19,613 nucleotides of DNA from Actinomycetota bacterium (GTDB taxonomy: Bacteria; Actinomycetota; Thermoleophilia; Gaiellales; Gaiellaceae), in contig VAXT01000047.1 in assembly GCA_005883245.1 (NCBI GenBank), positions 1 to 19,613 of the forward strand, in the 5' to 3' direction. Both the position numbers and the translations under genes were made by a program. The notes under the pieces were generated by a model, which had not been told where the DNA came from, searched no databases, and saw only the letters and a program-made list of their open reading frames with translations. This document shows positions 6,882 to 14,496 of the stretch, piece after piece (the stretch's first letter is position 1; each line of letters opens with the position of its first letter).

Positions 6882-8272
6882 GTCGTGGCGGCCCCGAGCC
6901 GTCTCAGGGCCTCGCGGGCGACTTCTCGGTCATCGAAGGGAACTGTTCGGTCCCGGAACTGCTGACCCTGCTCGTGCCCCTTGCCCGCGATCACGACGAC
7001 ATCGCCCGGCTCGGCGGTCTCGATCGCATGTGCGATCGCGGAACGGCGGTCCTGGACGATCTCCGCGTCGCGGTCGATGCCGGCGACGATCTCGTCGATG
7101 ATCGCGCCGGGATCCTCGCTGCGCGGGTTGTCGGAGGTCACGATCGCGACATCGGCGAGCTCGGCGGCGATCCGGCCCATGATGGGACGCTTCTCGCGGT
7201 CGCGGTCGCCGCCGCAGCCGAAGACGCAGATCAGTCGGCCCGAGGTGATTTCACGCGCAGTGGCGAGGACGTTTTCCAGCGAGTCCGGCGTGTGCGCGTA
7301 GTCGACGAGCACCGTGAAAGGCTGCCCCTCGTCGACGGCCTCGAAACGTCCGGGCACACCGTCGACCGTCTCGAGCCCGCGTGCGATCGCCTCGTCGTCG
7401 ATGCCGAGCAGACGCGCGCTGGCCATCGCGGCGAGGGCGTTCTCGAGGTTGAAACCGCCCTTGAGCTTGAGGTCGATCCCGTCGAGCGCCTCGGGACGGA
7501 GCTCCGCGTCGTCCGCGAAGCCGTAGGTCATGGCATCGGGACGATCCTCGGCGAGCTTGCGCCCCCAAGGATCGCCGACGTTGATCGCCGCGGGCGGGCG
7601 GCCGTCGAGGAAGAGCCGGCGCTTGGCCTCGAAGTAGGCCTCCATCGTCCCGTGCAGGTCGAGATGGTCCTGCGTCAGGTTCGTGAACGCAAGCGACGAG
7701 AAGCGGATTCCGTCGAGGCGGCCGAGCTCCGAGCCGTGCGAGGTCGCCTCCATCGCGGCGCTGCGGTCTCCGATGTCGAGCATCTCGCGGAACGTCCGTT
7801 GGAGGTCGATCGCCTCCGGCGTCGTTCGGATCGCGGGCCTGATCTCGCCGCCCACCCGCGACTCGATGGTGCCGAGCAGACCGGGCTTGCGGCCGGCCGC
7901 GTCGAGGATCGAGTAGAGCAGGAACGCGGTCGTCGTCTTGCCGTTCGTGCCCGTGACAGCTGCGACCTCGAGCTCGTCGGACGGGTGCTCGAAGAACTCC
8001 ACCGCGGCGGCGGCCATGGCGCGGCGAGAATCCTCGACGACGAGCTGCGGCACCCGGGAGGCGACCGGGTGCTCGACGACGAGCCCGGCAGCACCGGCGT
8101 CGATCGCGCGATCCGCGAGCTCGTGACCGTCGAAGCGCGCCCCGCGCACGCAGAAGAAGAGCGCACCGGGAGACACGGCGCGCGTGTCGTACGCGAGATC
8201 CGAGATCTCGACGGCGGTGTTCCCGACGACTTGGCTCGGGGACAGCGTTTCTGCGATGCGTGAAAGCTCCAC
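6878..8272 (-). CDS. murE: UDP-MurNAc-L-Ala-D-Glu--diaminopimelate ligase MurE
   Basis: Adds the third residue of the stem peptide. The product is 464 aa. Seen: DTRAVSPGALFF (29-40), TGTNGKTTT (107-115), TTPEAIDLQ (150-158), ATSHGSELGR (about 176-185), DYAHTPDSLENVL (324-336), FGCGGDRDREKRP (351-363), and DNPRSEDP (381-388). The DNPR box is the amino-acid selector associated with diaminopimelate rather than lysine, so a DAP-type wall is inferred; the meso or LL form cannot be decided here. The GTG start (8270-8272) is the first credible one ahead of the conserved N-terminus; only a poor ribosome site precedes it. This is the first gene after the single large untranslated gap of the cluster, so it may have its own RNA-level control. 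Confidence 0.95.
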   Translation of the reverse strand: MELSRIAETLSPSQVVGNTAVEISDLAYDTRAVSPGALFFCVRGARFDGHELADRAIDAGAAGLVVEHPVASRVPQLVVEDSRRAMAAAAVEFFEHPSDELEVAAVTGTNGKTTTAFLLYSILDAAGRKPGLLGTIESRVGGEIRPAIRTTPEAIDLQRTFREMLDIGDRSAAMEATSHGSELGRLDGIRFSSLAFTNLTQDHLDLHGTMEAYFEAKRRLFLDGRPPAAINVGDPWGRKLAEDRPDAMTYGFADDAELRPEALDGIDLKLKGGFNLENALAAMASARLLGIDDEAIARGLETVDGVPGRFEAVDEGQPFTVLVDYAHTPDSLENVLATAREITSGRLICVFGCGGDRDREKRPIMGRIAAELADVAIVTSDNPRSEDPGAIIDEIVAGIDRDAEIVQDRRSAIAHAIETAEPGDVVVIAGKGHEQGQQFRDRTVPFDDREVAREALRRLGAATT

Positions 8273-8355
8273 TGGGGCCCGCGCGAGCCTAGCAATGGGC
8301 TCCGCTACTGCTCTGGTCTACCTCGGCTTCCTGGCGCGTCGCTGCGTGCCCGTAT

Positions 8356-8391
8356 GCCGGTGGGACAGTGTTAGCCACACGGCCCGCCGGC
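8356..8391. repeat. Nested stem-loop upstream of murE
   Basis: The outer arms GCCGGTGGG and CCCGCCGGC pair over nine positions on the plus strand, with one G-U. Inside, GTGT and ACAC form a second small stem around TAGCC. On the murE-sense strand the G-U becomes a C-A mismatch, so the structure is somewhat weaker in the operon transcript. Confidence 0.5.
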
Positions 8392-8425
8392 AGGAGGTGC
8401 GCAGCGGCGCGAGGCGGCCCGCGGA

Positions 8426-8442
8426 GCCCGGCTTCGCCGGGC
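8426..8442 (-). terminator. Hairpin shortly after ftsI
   Basis: A perfect 7 bp stem GCCCGGC / GCCGGGC with a 3 nt loop (GAA on the minus strand) starts 16 nt past the ftsI stop. There is no U-tract. It could be an intrinsic terminator or attenuator, or an RNA-processing/stability hairpin between ftsI and murE. Confidence 0.35.
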
Positions 8443-8458
8443 GGGAGTGGGACGCCGG

Positions 8459-10141
8459 TCAGGGAGTCGAGGGAAGCGAGGACGGGTCGTCCGGCGGGAT
8501 CTCCAGGTACTGGAGGTCGAACCCGGCGATCTGCTGGAACGCGGGCGCTGCCACGACGCCGCCCCAGATCGACGCCGCGGGCTCGTCGACGGTGACGAGG
8601 ATCACGAGCCGCGGATTCGTCGCGGGAACGATCCCCACGAACGACGCCACATACTTGCTGGTCGAGTACCCGCCCTGCGGATCCGGCTTGGCCGCTGTGC
8701 CCGTCTTCCCCGCCACCTTGTAGCCGGGAACCTTCGCCTCCTGGCCGGTGCCCTCGATGACGACGTCCTCCATCATCCGCAGCACCTGCCGCGACACTCG
8801 GGGCGTCAGGACGCGCCGCGACTTCACGTCACGCCGAGCGCCGGAGCCGAGGCGGTCGACGAGGTGCGGCTGGAGCCAGACGCCGTCGTTCGCGACCGTC
8901 CCGTAGGCCGCGGCCATCTGCACAGGCGTGATCGCGATCCCGTGCCCGATCGGCAGCGTCCCGATCGTCGAGCCCGACCACTTCGCAAGCGGCGGCACGA
9001 TCCCGGGCGTCTCGTCGGGAAAGTCGATCCCGGTGAGGTGGCCGAAGCCGAAGCGGCTGATCCACTCGCTGAGCTTGTCCGCGCCGAGCTTTTCGGCGAG
9101 CGTGATCGTCCCGACGTTCGACGACTGGGAGAGGATCTGGTCGACCGTGAGCCGTTCGGTGCCGCGCGGGTGTGCGTCGCGGATGATCCGGTCGGCGACG
9201 TGGATCGAGTAAGGCAGCGTGAAGGCGGTCGAAGGGGTCACCAGGCCTTCCGAGAGCACCGCGCTGACCGTGACGACCTTGAACGTCGAGCCCGGCTCGT
9301 ATATGTCCGTGACCGTCCGGTTGCGCTGCCGGTCCTTGGGCACGATCGGGAACCGGTTGGCGTCGTAGCCCTTCTCCACGGCCATGGCGAGCACCCCGCC
9401 CGTCCGTGGATCGAGGACGACCGCCGAGGCGCCTTTCGCGTGCCAGCGGTCGATCGTGTTCCGCAGCACGGCTTCGGCCTGGGCCTGGATCGTGTGGTCG
9501 AGCGTGAGCGTGATGCTCTTGCCCTCCTTGGCGGGCGTCGAGTGGAGGACGTCGATCGCCTGACCGGCCGGGTCGCGGATCACGGTCTCGCTGCCCGGCT
9601 CTCCGGACAGCCTGTGCTCGAGGCCGAGCTCGAGGCCCGCGAGGCCGTGGTTGTCCGTGCCCGCGTAGCCGACGACCTGCGCCCCGACGTGGTCGAGCGG
9701 GTACACGCGCTGCTCCTCGTTCGTGAAGCCGAGGCCGAGGATGCCCGCCTTCTTCAGGATCGCCGCCCGCTCGGGATCGGCCTTGCGCTTGATGTAGACG
9801 AATCCGTGCGTGCGGTCGGAGAGCTCCGCGAGAACCTGGTCGGGGTCGAGCTTGAGGACGCGCGCGACGGTCTCGGCCGTCGACTGCGGATCGCGGATCA
9901 ACTGTGGGTCGGCGAAGACGGTCGTCGTCTGCCTGCCGATCGCGAGCTGGATGCCCGTGCGGTCGAAGATCGTCCCTCGGCCTGCGGGCTCGACGATCGT
10001 CGCCTTGTGCTGTCCCGAGGCCAGTCGCTCGTAGCTGCCCGCGCGGACTCCCTGAAGCCACGCGGCACGGGCAAACATCGCCAGGAACGCGACGGCGAAG
10101 ACGGCGAGGACGAGCCGGATTCGCCGGTTCGCGAGCTTCAT
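8459..10141 (-). CDS. ftsI: Class B penicillin-binding protein FtsI (PBP3-type transpeptidase)
   Basis: Septal peptidoglycan cross-linking enzyme, partner of FtsW, anchored by one N-terminal helix (about residues 8-27) with the rest outside the membrane. The product is 560 aa. Non-catalytic domain: GRGTIFDRTG (54-63), then about residues 150-200. Transpeptidase domain: active-site box EPGSTFK (Ser285, Lys288), SSN (340-342) and KTGT (479-482) are all present. The ATG overlaps the ftsL stop (ATGA at 10138-10141). No PASTA domains are visible at the C-terminus. FtsI rather than another class B PBP is inferred from its place between ftsL and murE. Confidence 0.95.
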   Translation of the reverse strand: MKLANRRIRLVLAVFAVAFLAMFARAAWLQGVRAGSYERLASGQHKATIVEPAGRGTIFDRTGIQLAIGRQTTTVFADPQLIRDPQSTAETVARVLKLDPDQVLAELSDRTHGFVYIKRKADPERAAILKKAGILGLGFTNEEQRVYPLDHVGAQVVGYAGTDNHGLAGLELGLEHRLSGEPGSETVIRDPAGQAIDVLHSTPAKEGKSITLTLDHTIQAQAEAVLRNTIDRWHAKGASAVVLDPRTGGVLAMAVEKGYDANRFPIVPKDRQRNRTVTDIYEPGSTFKVVTVSAVLSEGLVTPSTAFTLPYSIHVADRIIRDAHPRGTERLTVDQILSQSSNVGTITLAEKLGADKLSEWISRFGFGHLTGIDFPDETPGIVPPLAKWSGSTIGTLPIGHGIAITPVQMAAAYGTVANDGVWLQPHLVDRLGSGARRDVKSRRVLTPRVSRQVLRMMEDVVIEGTGQEAKVPGYKVAGKTGTAAKPDPQGGYSTSKYVASFVGIVPATNPRLVILVTVDEPAASIWGGVVAAPAFQQIAGFDLQYLEIPPDDPSSLPSTP

Positions 10142-10506
10142 TTCCTCAGGTCGAGGTACTCGGGGTTGGCCGGCCGCAGCCCGAGCCGCCCGCTCGCGAG
10201 CCCGACGATCCGCCCAGAGGCGGCCTTCGCCGCGATCTCAGTGTTGAGCTGGGCGTTGTCGGCACGCAGCTGGTTGCGCTCACTCTGGGTCTCGTCGAGG
10301 CGCACGTTGAGCCGGAGCACGGCGACATTCAGCGCCACGACGCCTGCGAGCAGAGTCGCGACAAGGCCGATCCAGACGACGCCGCCGGCGACTCGCCTGC
10401 GCGGCTCGATCTTCCGCTTGGCGCGCGGCGTGGGCCTCGGCCGAGCTCGGGGACGAGACGGCGCCGGAAGGGCACGGGCGGTGGCGGCGCGAGCCATCAG
10501 GGGCAC
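10138..10506 (-). CDS. ftsL: FtsL-like divisome protein
   Basis: Small bitopic membrane protein, 122 aa. It has a basic, proline-rich cytoplasmic N-terminus (about 1-40), one hydrophobic segment (VVWIGLVATLLAGVVALNVA, about 43-62) and a coiled-coil-like stretch (LRLNVRLDETQSERNQLRADNAQLNTEI) ending in SGRLGLRPANPEYLDL, the typical FtsL/FtsB-like end. Sequence identity in this family is low, so the name rests on position between rsmH and ftsI, size and topology. The GTG at 10504-10506 follows the rsmH TAA directly; an ATG three codons further in is an alternative start. It probably scaffolds FtsI/FtsW with an FtsB/FtsQ partner encoded elsewhere. Confidence 0.85.
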   Translation of the reverse strand: MPLMARAATARALPAPSRPRARPRPTPRAKRKIEPRRRVAGGVVWIGLVATLLAGVVALNVAVLRLNVRLDETQSERNQLRADNAQLNTEIAAKAASGRIVGLASGRLGLRPANPEYLDLRK

Positions 10507-11463
10507 TTAAGCCTTCTGGGCGGCGCGCAGCCTGGCCGAGGCGGCGCGCGGGTTGTGGGCCAGCTCGTGGGCGCTCGGCCGGATCGCCTTCCGGTTCAGC
10601 CGCCTCAGCTCCGGCTCGCGGCCGCACACGCAGACGGGGAAGTCCGGCGGGCAGACGCAGCCGCGCTCGAGCCGCTGGAAGAAGCGCTTGACGATTCGAT
10701 CCTCCAGCGAGTGGAAGGCGATGACGGCGAGGCGCCCGCCGGGACGCAGCATTTCGAGCGCAGCCGGCAGCGCCTCCTCGAGCTCGCCCAGCTCGTCGTT
10801 GACGGCGATCCGGAGCGCTTGGAAGACGCGCTTCGCCGGATGACCGTCGCCGAACCGAGCGGGTGCGGGGATCGCCGAGCGGATGATGTCCACGAGGTCG
10901 CCCGTGCGCTCGATCGGCTGCTTGCGGCGCCGTCGCCCGATGGCGCGCGCGATCTGCTTCGCGTAGCGCTCCTCCCCGTACTTGCGGAAGATCGTGATCA
11001 GCTCACGCTCCGAGGCCTCGTTGACGAGCTCGGCCGCGGTCAGCTCCGCGGTAGGATCCATGCGCATGTCGAGCGGGGCGTCGGACGCGTACGAGAAGCC
11101 GCGCTCGGGCCGGTCGAGCTGCATGCTCGAGACGCCGAGGTCGAGCAGGATCGCATCCGCGTGCACGCCGTTCTCGGCCAGCTGGTCGAGCACGACCGAG
11201 GCCTCGCCCCGCAGGAACCGCGACTGCACGCCGGCGTGGCGCTTGAACCCTTCGAAGTACGGGCGCACGGTTGGGTCGCGGTCGATGGCGATGAAGCGGC
11301 CGTCGCCCTTCAGGTCGGAGGCGAGGATCGCAGCGTGACCGCCTGCGCCGAACGTGGCGTCGACGACGGTCTGCCCGCGCTCGATCGAGAGGAGCTCGCG
11401 CACCTCCTCGGCGAGGACGGGAACGTGATCAGTCTCGTTGGGTTGCAAGACGCTCGGCAACAT
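10507..11463 (-). CDS. rsmH: 16S rRNA (cytosine1402-N4)-methyltransferase RsmH
   Basis: SAM-dependent methyltransferase for m4C at 1402 of 16S rRNA (formerly MraW). The product is 318 aa. Motifs: HVPVLAEEV (13-21), SAM-binding DATFGAGGHA (35-44), AIDRDP (59-64), ILLDLGVSSMQLD (about 105-117), PLDMRMD (130-136), GEERYAKQIARAI, FQALRIAVNDEL, and AFHSLEDRIVKRFF. A Cys-containing segment (CVCPPDFPVCVCG) lies near the C-terminus, as in relatives. The ATG at 11461-11463 lies 35 nt inside mraZ; a TTG five codons later is an alternative. Second gene of the operon after mraZ. Confidence 0.96.
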   Translation of the reverse strand: MLPSVLQPNETDHVPVLAEEVRELLSIERGQTVVDATFGAGGHAAILASDLKGDGRFIAIDRDPTVRPYFEGFKRHAGVQSRFLRGEASVVLDQLAENGVHADAILLDLGVSSMQLDRPERGFSYASDAPLDMRMDPTAELTAAELVNEASERELITIFRKYGEERYAKQIARAIGRRRRKQPIERTGDLVDIIRSAIPAPARFGDGHPAKRVFQALRIAVNDELGELEEALPAALEMLRPGGRLAVIAFHSLEDRIVKRFFQRLERGCVCPPDFPVCVCGREPELRRLNRKAIRPSAHELAHNPRAASARLRAAQKA

Positions 11464-11863
11464 CTTCTGCGCTCCCTTCCACCTCTTTCAGCTCCTTGCG
11501 CCAGGCGGCGCGGTCCCAGATCTCCAGGTGGTCCCTCACGCCCGCGACGACGACGTTCCGGCCGAGCCCTCCGTGCTGGATGAGAGCGACCGGGATCATC
11601 ACGCGCCCCTGCCGGTCGAGCTCGGCTTCGGTCGCGCCCGAGAAGAAGAACCGCTGCATCCGGCGGCCCTCCTTGCTGAGCGGGTCGAGGTCGGCGAGCC
11701 GCGACTCCACGAGCGTGTCCCAGTCGTCGCGGCGATAGGCGTAGAGGCAACCGTCCATCCCGCGCGTGAGCACGACACCGGTCGCAAAGGCCGTCCGGAA
11801 CCTGGCCGGCAGCGTGAGCCGGTTCTTGTCGTCGATCGTGTGCTCGTGTTCTCCGAGAAGCAT
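11429..11863 (-). CDS. mraZ: Transcriptional regulator MraZ
   Basis: DNA-binding repressor of the dcw operon with an AbrB-like double fold; it is known to bind upstream of its own gene. The product is 144 aa, normal for MraZ. Two SpoVT-AbrB-type halves are seen: DDKNRLTLPARFR (about 11-23) and DRQGRVMIPVALIQHGGLG (about 82-100), followed by the IWDRAAWRKEL ending. The ATG at 11861-11863 is chosen because the protein then begins MLLGEHEHTID as in the family; the frame stays open upstream to 11926, but that part covers the operator. The four GTGG boxes upstream point to autoregulation. Confidence 0.95.
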   Translation of the reverse strand: MLLGEHEHTIDDKNRLTLPARFRTAFATGVVLTRGMDGCLYAYRRDDWDTLVESRLADLDPLSKEGRRMQRFFFSGATEAELDRQGRVMIPVALIQHGGLGRNVVVAGVRDHLEIWDRAAWRKELKEVEGSAEDVAERLATQRD

Positions 11864-11884
11864 CTCTGGGGCTCTGCGGGTGAT

Positions 11885-11920
11885 TCCACGCTCCCCCACT
11901 TTAGACCACAACACCCCACA
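11885..11920 (-). promoter_or_regulatory. MraZ operator: four GTGG boxes at 10 bp spacing, with possible dcw promoter
   Basis: On the minus strand GTGG occurs four times at exact 10 bp steps (plus-strand CCAC at 11886-11889, 11896-11899, 11906-11909, 11916-11919). Two boxes read GTGGGG. This matches the known MraZ target of tandem TGGG-like repeats on one helix face. A -10-like TCTAAA (11900-11905) lies between boxes 2 and 3, so binding would cover the promoter; no good -35 is visible. The array begins 22 nt upstream of the mraZ ATG. Confidence 0.8.
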
Positions 11921-12018
11921 TAGCAATACCTGTCGACCATTCCCGGCCGATGATTCACGGCGGTCCGCGACGTCCTAGGCTTCGAGTAGCGGCGCCGTCC
12001 AGCCCGAAAGGAGACGAG

Positions 12019-12315
12019 ATGATCGTCGAGTACATCCGCTACAAGATCGACCCCGCCCGGACCGACGAGTTCGACGACGCCTACCGGCGAGCCGGCGAGT
12101 TGCTGGACGCCTCTCCGCACTGTTTGCGCTGGGAGGCGGCCCGCTGCGTCGAAGAGCCCGAGAAGCAGATCGTGCGCATCGAATGGGACTCGACCGAAGG
12201 CCACCTCGCGGGCTTCCGCAAGAGCGCCGACTTCAAGCCGTTCCTGGACGCCATCGGTCCGTTCTATGGCGACATCGAGGAGATGACGCACTACCAGGTG
12301 ACGTCGAACCCGTAA
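12019..12315 (+). CDS. Small ABM-fold (antibiotic biosynthesis monooxygenase-like) protein
   Basis: Product of 98 aa, cytoplasmic. The start MIVEYIRYKIDP with following DEFDDAYRRAGELLDASPHC, the central RIEWDSTEGHLAGFRKSADF, and the DIEEMTHYQVT end match the ferredoxin-like ABM/stress-responsive barrel family. Such proteins are often heme-degrading or quinol monooxygenases, but many are of unknown activity; I cannot name a substrate. AAAGGAG (12007-12013) lies close upstream of the ATG at 12019, which decides the start. It is transcribed divergently from mraZ, and its 3' end almost touches the MMPL gene from the other strand. Confidence 0.8.
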   Translation: MIVEYIRYKIDPARTDEFDDAYRRAGELLDASPHCLRWEAARCVEEPEKQIVRIEWDSTEGHLAGFRKSADFKPFLDAIGPFYGDIEEMTHYQVTSNP

Positions 12316-12318
12316 CGA

Positions 12319-14487
12319 CTAGGTTTCACTCGCCGGAGCCGGCCGGAGCGGGCTCGGGCGCGTAAGCAACACCTTCGCCGTCCAGCTCGGGAGCCACCAG
12401 TTCCAGCGGCCGAGGAGCTGCATCGTCGAGGGTACGAGCAGCGCCCGGATCACGGTCGCGTCGAAGATGATTCCCGCCGACAACCCGATCGCGAACTGTT
12501 TGATGTCCGGGCCTGGGCTCGTCGAGAGCGAGAAGAACGCGAACATGAGCACGAGCGCCGCGCTCGTTACGAGCTTGCCGGTGCGCGCGAGCCCGAGCTC
12601 GATCGCCCGCTTCGTGTCGCCGGTCTCGTCGTAGGCCTCGCGCATGCGCGTGAGCATGAAAACCTCGTAGTCCATCGAGATCCCGTACAGAAAGGCGAAG
12701 ATCATCAGCGGGATCCAGGAGATGACCGCGTCGGTGGCCTGGATGTTCCAGATCGCGTCGCTCCCGTGCCCGTCCTGGAAGATGAAAACGACGATTCCGT
12801 ACGCGGCGGCGAGCGAGACGAGGTTCAGGAACACGGCCTTCACCGCGAGCACGACCGAGCGGAACGCGCGCATCAGGAGCACGAACGTCAGGACGAGGAC
12901 GAACAACAGCACGTATGGGAAATTTCCGTAGACGGCGCTGATGAAGTCACGTGTCTCGGCCGGCACGCCTCCGAGCGTGATCCGGACGGAGCCCCCGGCC
13001 TCGTTCTCGGCGGGCGGTAGGACGTCGTGGCGCAGGTTCGAGACGGTGTCCCTCGCGGAGCGCGCGTTCCCGTCGACGGTGCCGAAGGCCTCGACAAGGC
13101 CCGTGCCGTCCTTCCGCCACGTGGTCGGGGCGGACGCGCCGTAGATCCCGGGCGAGTCGGCGACGTCTTCAGCCGTCTTCCGCAGGAGCGCCGGCGTCGC
13201 GCCGTCCTCGACGAGGATCACGTGCGGCAGGTAGACGCCGGCCGGAATGCCCGATCGTTGGATCGCGAGCTGACCGGCCCGTGCGTCGCCGGTCGCCGTC
13301 TCCTTGCTCAGCTCGGCGTCGCTCGGGTTGATGTGGAACGCAGGGATCACGACCAGCGTCACGATGACCGCGCCCAGAAGGAAGATCGGCAGCGGCCGAC
13401 GCGTCACCAGCCGCGCCCAGCCTGCCCAGAACCCGGACTCGGCGCTCGGTGGGGCGACGAACCGCTTGGGCATTACGCGCAGGCGGTTGATTCGATGGCC
13501 GAGCAGCGAGAACAGCGCGGGCAGCAGCGTGGTCGAGGCCAGCACCGCCACGGCCGGGATCAGCATGCCGCCGATCCCGATCGAGCGGATGAACGGCAGC
13601 GGCAGCAGGATCATGCTCAGCAGGCCGATCGCGACCGTCGAGCCGGAGATGATCACCGAGCGTCCAGCGTGGGTCATCGTCTCGACGAGCGCTTTCTCCG
13701 GTGCGCGGCCCGCAGCGAGCTCCTCGCGGAAACGGAAGGTCATGACCAGCGCGTAGTCGATCGAGACGCCGAGCCCGACCAGCGCGACGAGGAACTGGAC
13801 GATGATCGAGACGTCGGTCACGTACGTGAGCGCGTACACACAGGCGAACGTGGTCAGAATCGACGTGGCCGCCATCGCCAGCGGCATCGCGATTGCCGGC
13901 AGCGTCCCGAACACGAAGAGCAGGATGATGAGTGCTCCGAGGGCGCCGATCATCGTCTCCGTGAGGACGCCCGGACCGCTCTCGCCGCCCTGGGACGCGA
14001 AGACCGCGTCGCGGCCGGTGAGATGGCTCTGCACGCCGGCCGGGGTCGCCTGCTCGAGCGCCGCCCGGGCTTCGTCGATCGGCGGGAAGGTCGAGAAGGT
14101 CGAGTTGCCGGGCGGGTAGATCGTCGCGACCATCGTGTGCCGGTCCCTGGACAGGTACATATCGCTGTGGGTGTCGAACCACGACCCGGTGCGGGAAGCC
14201 GGCACCGCCTGGCTCGCCTGCTCGATCGCGCGCTCGATGCCCGGGACCTTCGTGATGTCCCGGCCGGGCGTGGTGAAGACAGGGACGAGCGGCGGCTGCT
14301 CACCGGTGCCGAACGTCTTCATCGTCCGCTGGTTCGCCTCGTACGCCGAGAAGCCGGGGATCGAGAAGGACTCGAACCAGCGGTTCGAAAGCTTCGCCGC
14401 CGAGAACATCCCCACGAACGCAAGGACGATCCAGACGCCGACGACGAGCAGCCGGTGACGGATCACGAGGCGCGCGATGTGAGCCAT
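12319..14487 (-). CDS. MMPL/RND-family membrane transporter
   Basis: Product of 722 aa with the MMPL layout: one N-terminal helix (about 11-30), an external domain (about 35-170), five helices (about 175-330), a helix near 365-385, a second external domain (about 390-520), then five helices to about 690. The proton-relay GxxxDY motifs occur twice, at VSIDYALV (Asp244-Tyr245) and ISMDYEVF (Asp606-Tyr607). The C-terminal GIIFDATVIRALLVPSTMQLLG is typical of YdfJ-like members. These proteins are thought to export lipids or hydrophobic compounds using proton flow; the substrate here is unknown. The ATG follows the sugar kinase stop by nine bases with no Shine-Dalgarno sequence, so it is probably co-translated in a two-gene operon. 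Confidence 0.93.
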   Translation of the reverse strand: MAHIARLVIRHRLLVVGVWIVLAFVGMFSAAKLSNRWFESFSIPGFSAYEANQRTMKTFGTGEQPPLVPVFTTPGRDITKVPGIERAIEQASQAVPASRTGSWFDTHSDMYLSRDRHTMVATIYPPGNSTFSTFPPIDEARAALEQATPAGVQSHLTGRDAVFASQGGESGPGVLTETMIGALGALIILLFVFGTLPAIAMPLAMAATSILTTFACVYALTYVTDVSIIVQFLVALVGLGVSIDYALVMTFRFREELAAGRAPEKALVETMTHAGRSVIISGSTVAIGLLSMILLPLPFIRSIGIGGMLIPAVAVLASTTLLPALFSLLGHRINRLRVMPKRFVAPPSAESGFWAGWARLVTRRPLPIFLLGAVIVTLVVIPAFHINPSDAELSKETATGDARAGQLAIQRSGIPAGVYLPHVILVEDGATPALLRKTAEDVADSPGIYGASAPTTWRKDGTGLVEAFGTVDGNARSARDTVSNLRHDVLPPAENEAGGSVRITLGGVPAETRDFISAVYGNFPYVLLFVLVLTFVLLMRAFRSVVLAVKAVFLNLVSLAAAYGIVVFIFQDGHGSDAIWNIQATDAVISWIPLMIFAFLYGISMDYEVFMLTRMREAYDETGDTKRAIELGLARTGKLVTSAALVLMFAFFSLSTSPGPDIKQFAIGLSAGIIFDATVIRALLVPSTMQLLGRWNWWLPSWTAKVLLTRPSPLRPAPASET
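12331..12360 (+). terminator. Hairpin after the ABM gene
   Basis: The arms CGCCGGAGCC and GGCTCGGGCG pair at 9 of 10 positions around a 10 nt loop, 15 nt past the ABM stop. It lies inside the 3' coding end of the convergent MMPL gene. There is no U-tract, so termination is only a possibility. Confidence 0.35.
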
Positions 14488-14496
14488 CGCCGGAGG

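Larger units (their letters stand above)
8273..8458. other. Non-coding gap inside the dcw cluster (ftsI-murE)
   Basis: This 186 bp gap is the only long interruption in an otherwise overlapping gene string. I see no open frame of its own. It holds two inverted repeats, one at 8356-8391 and one at 8426-8442. No convincing promoter hexamers for murE were found. Confidence 0.6.

Noticed and set aside
8400..8460. Fourth, diverged copy of the two-hairpin element after ftsI
   Set aside because: Only the GCGAAGCC loop and a GACCGG fragment agree; the second hairpin and the core order are not recognisable, so it is mentioned only as a possibility.
13262..13280. CTGACCGG sequence resembling the repeat core
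   Set aside because: It lies in MMPL coding sequence and lacks both hairpins and the rest of the core; a similar match near 9560 in ftsI was dropped for the same reason.
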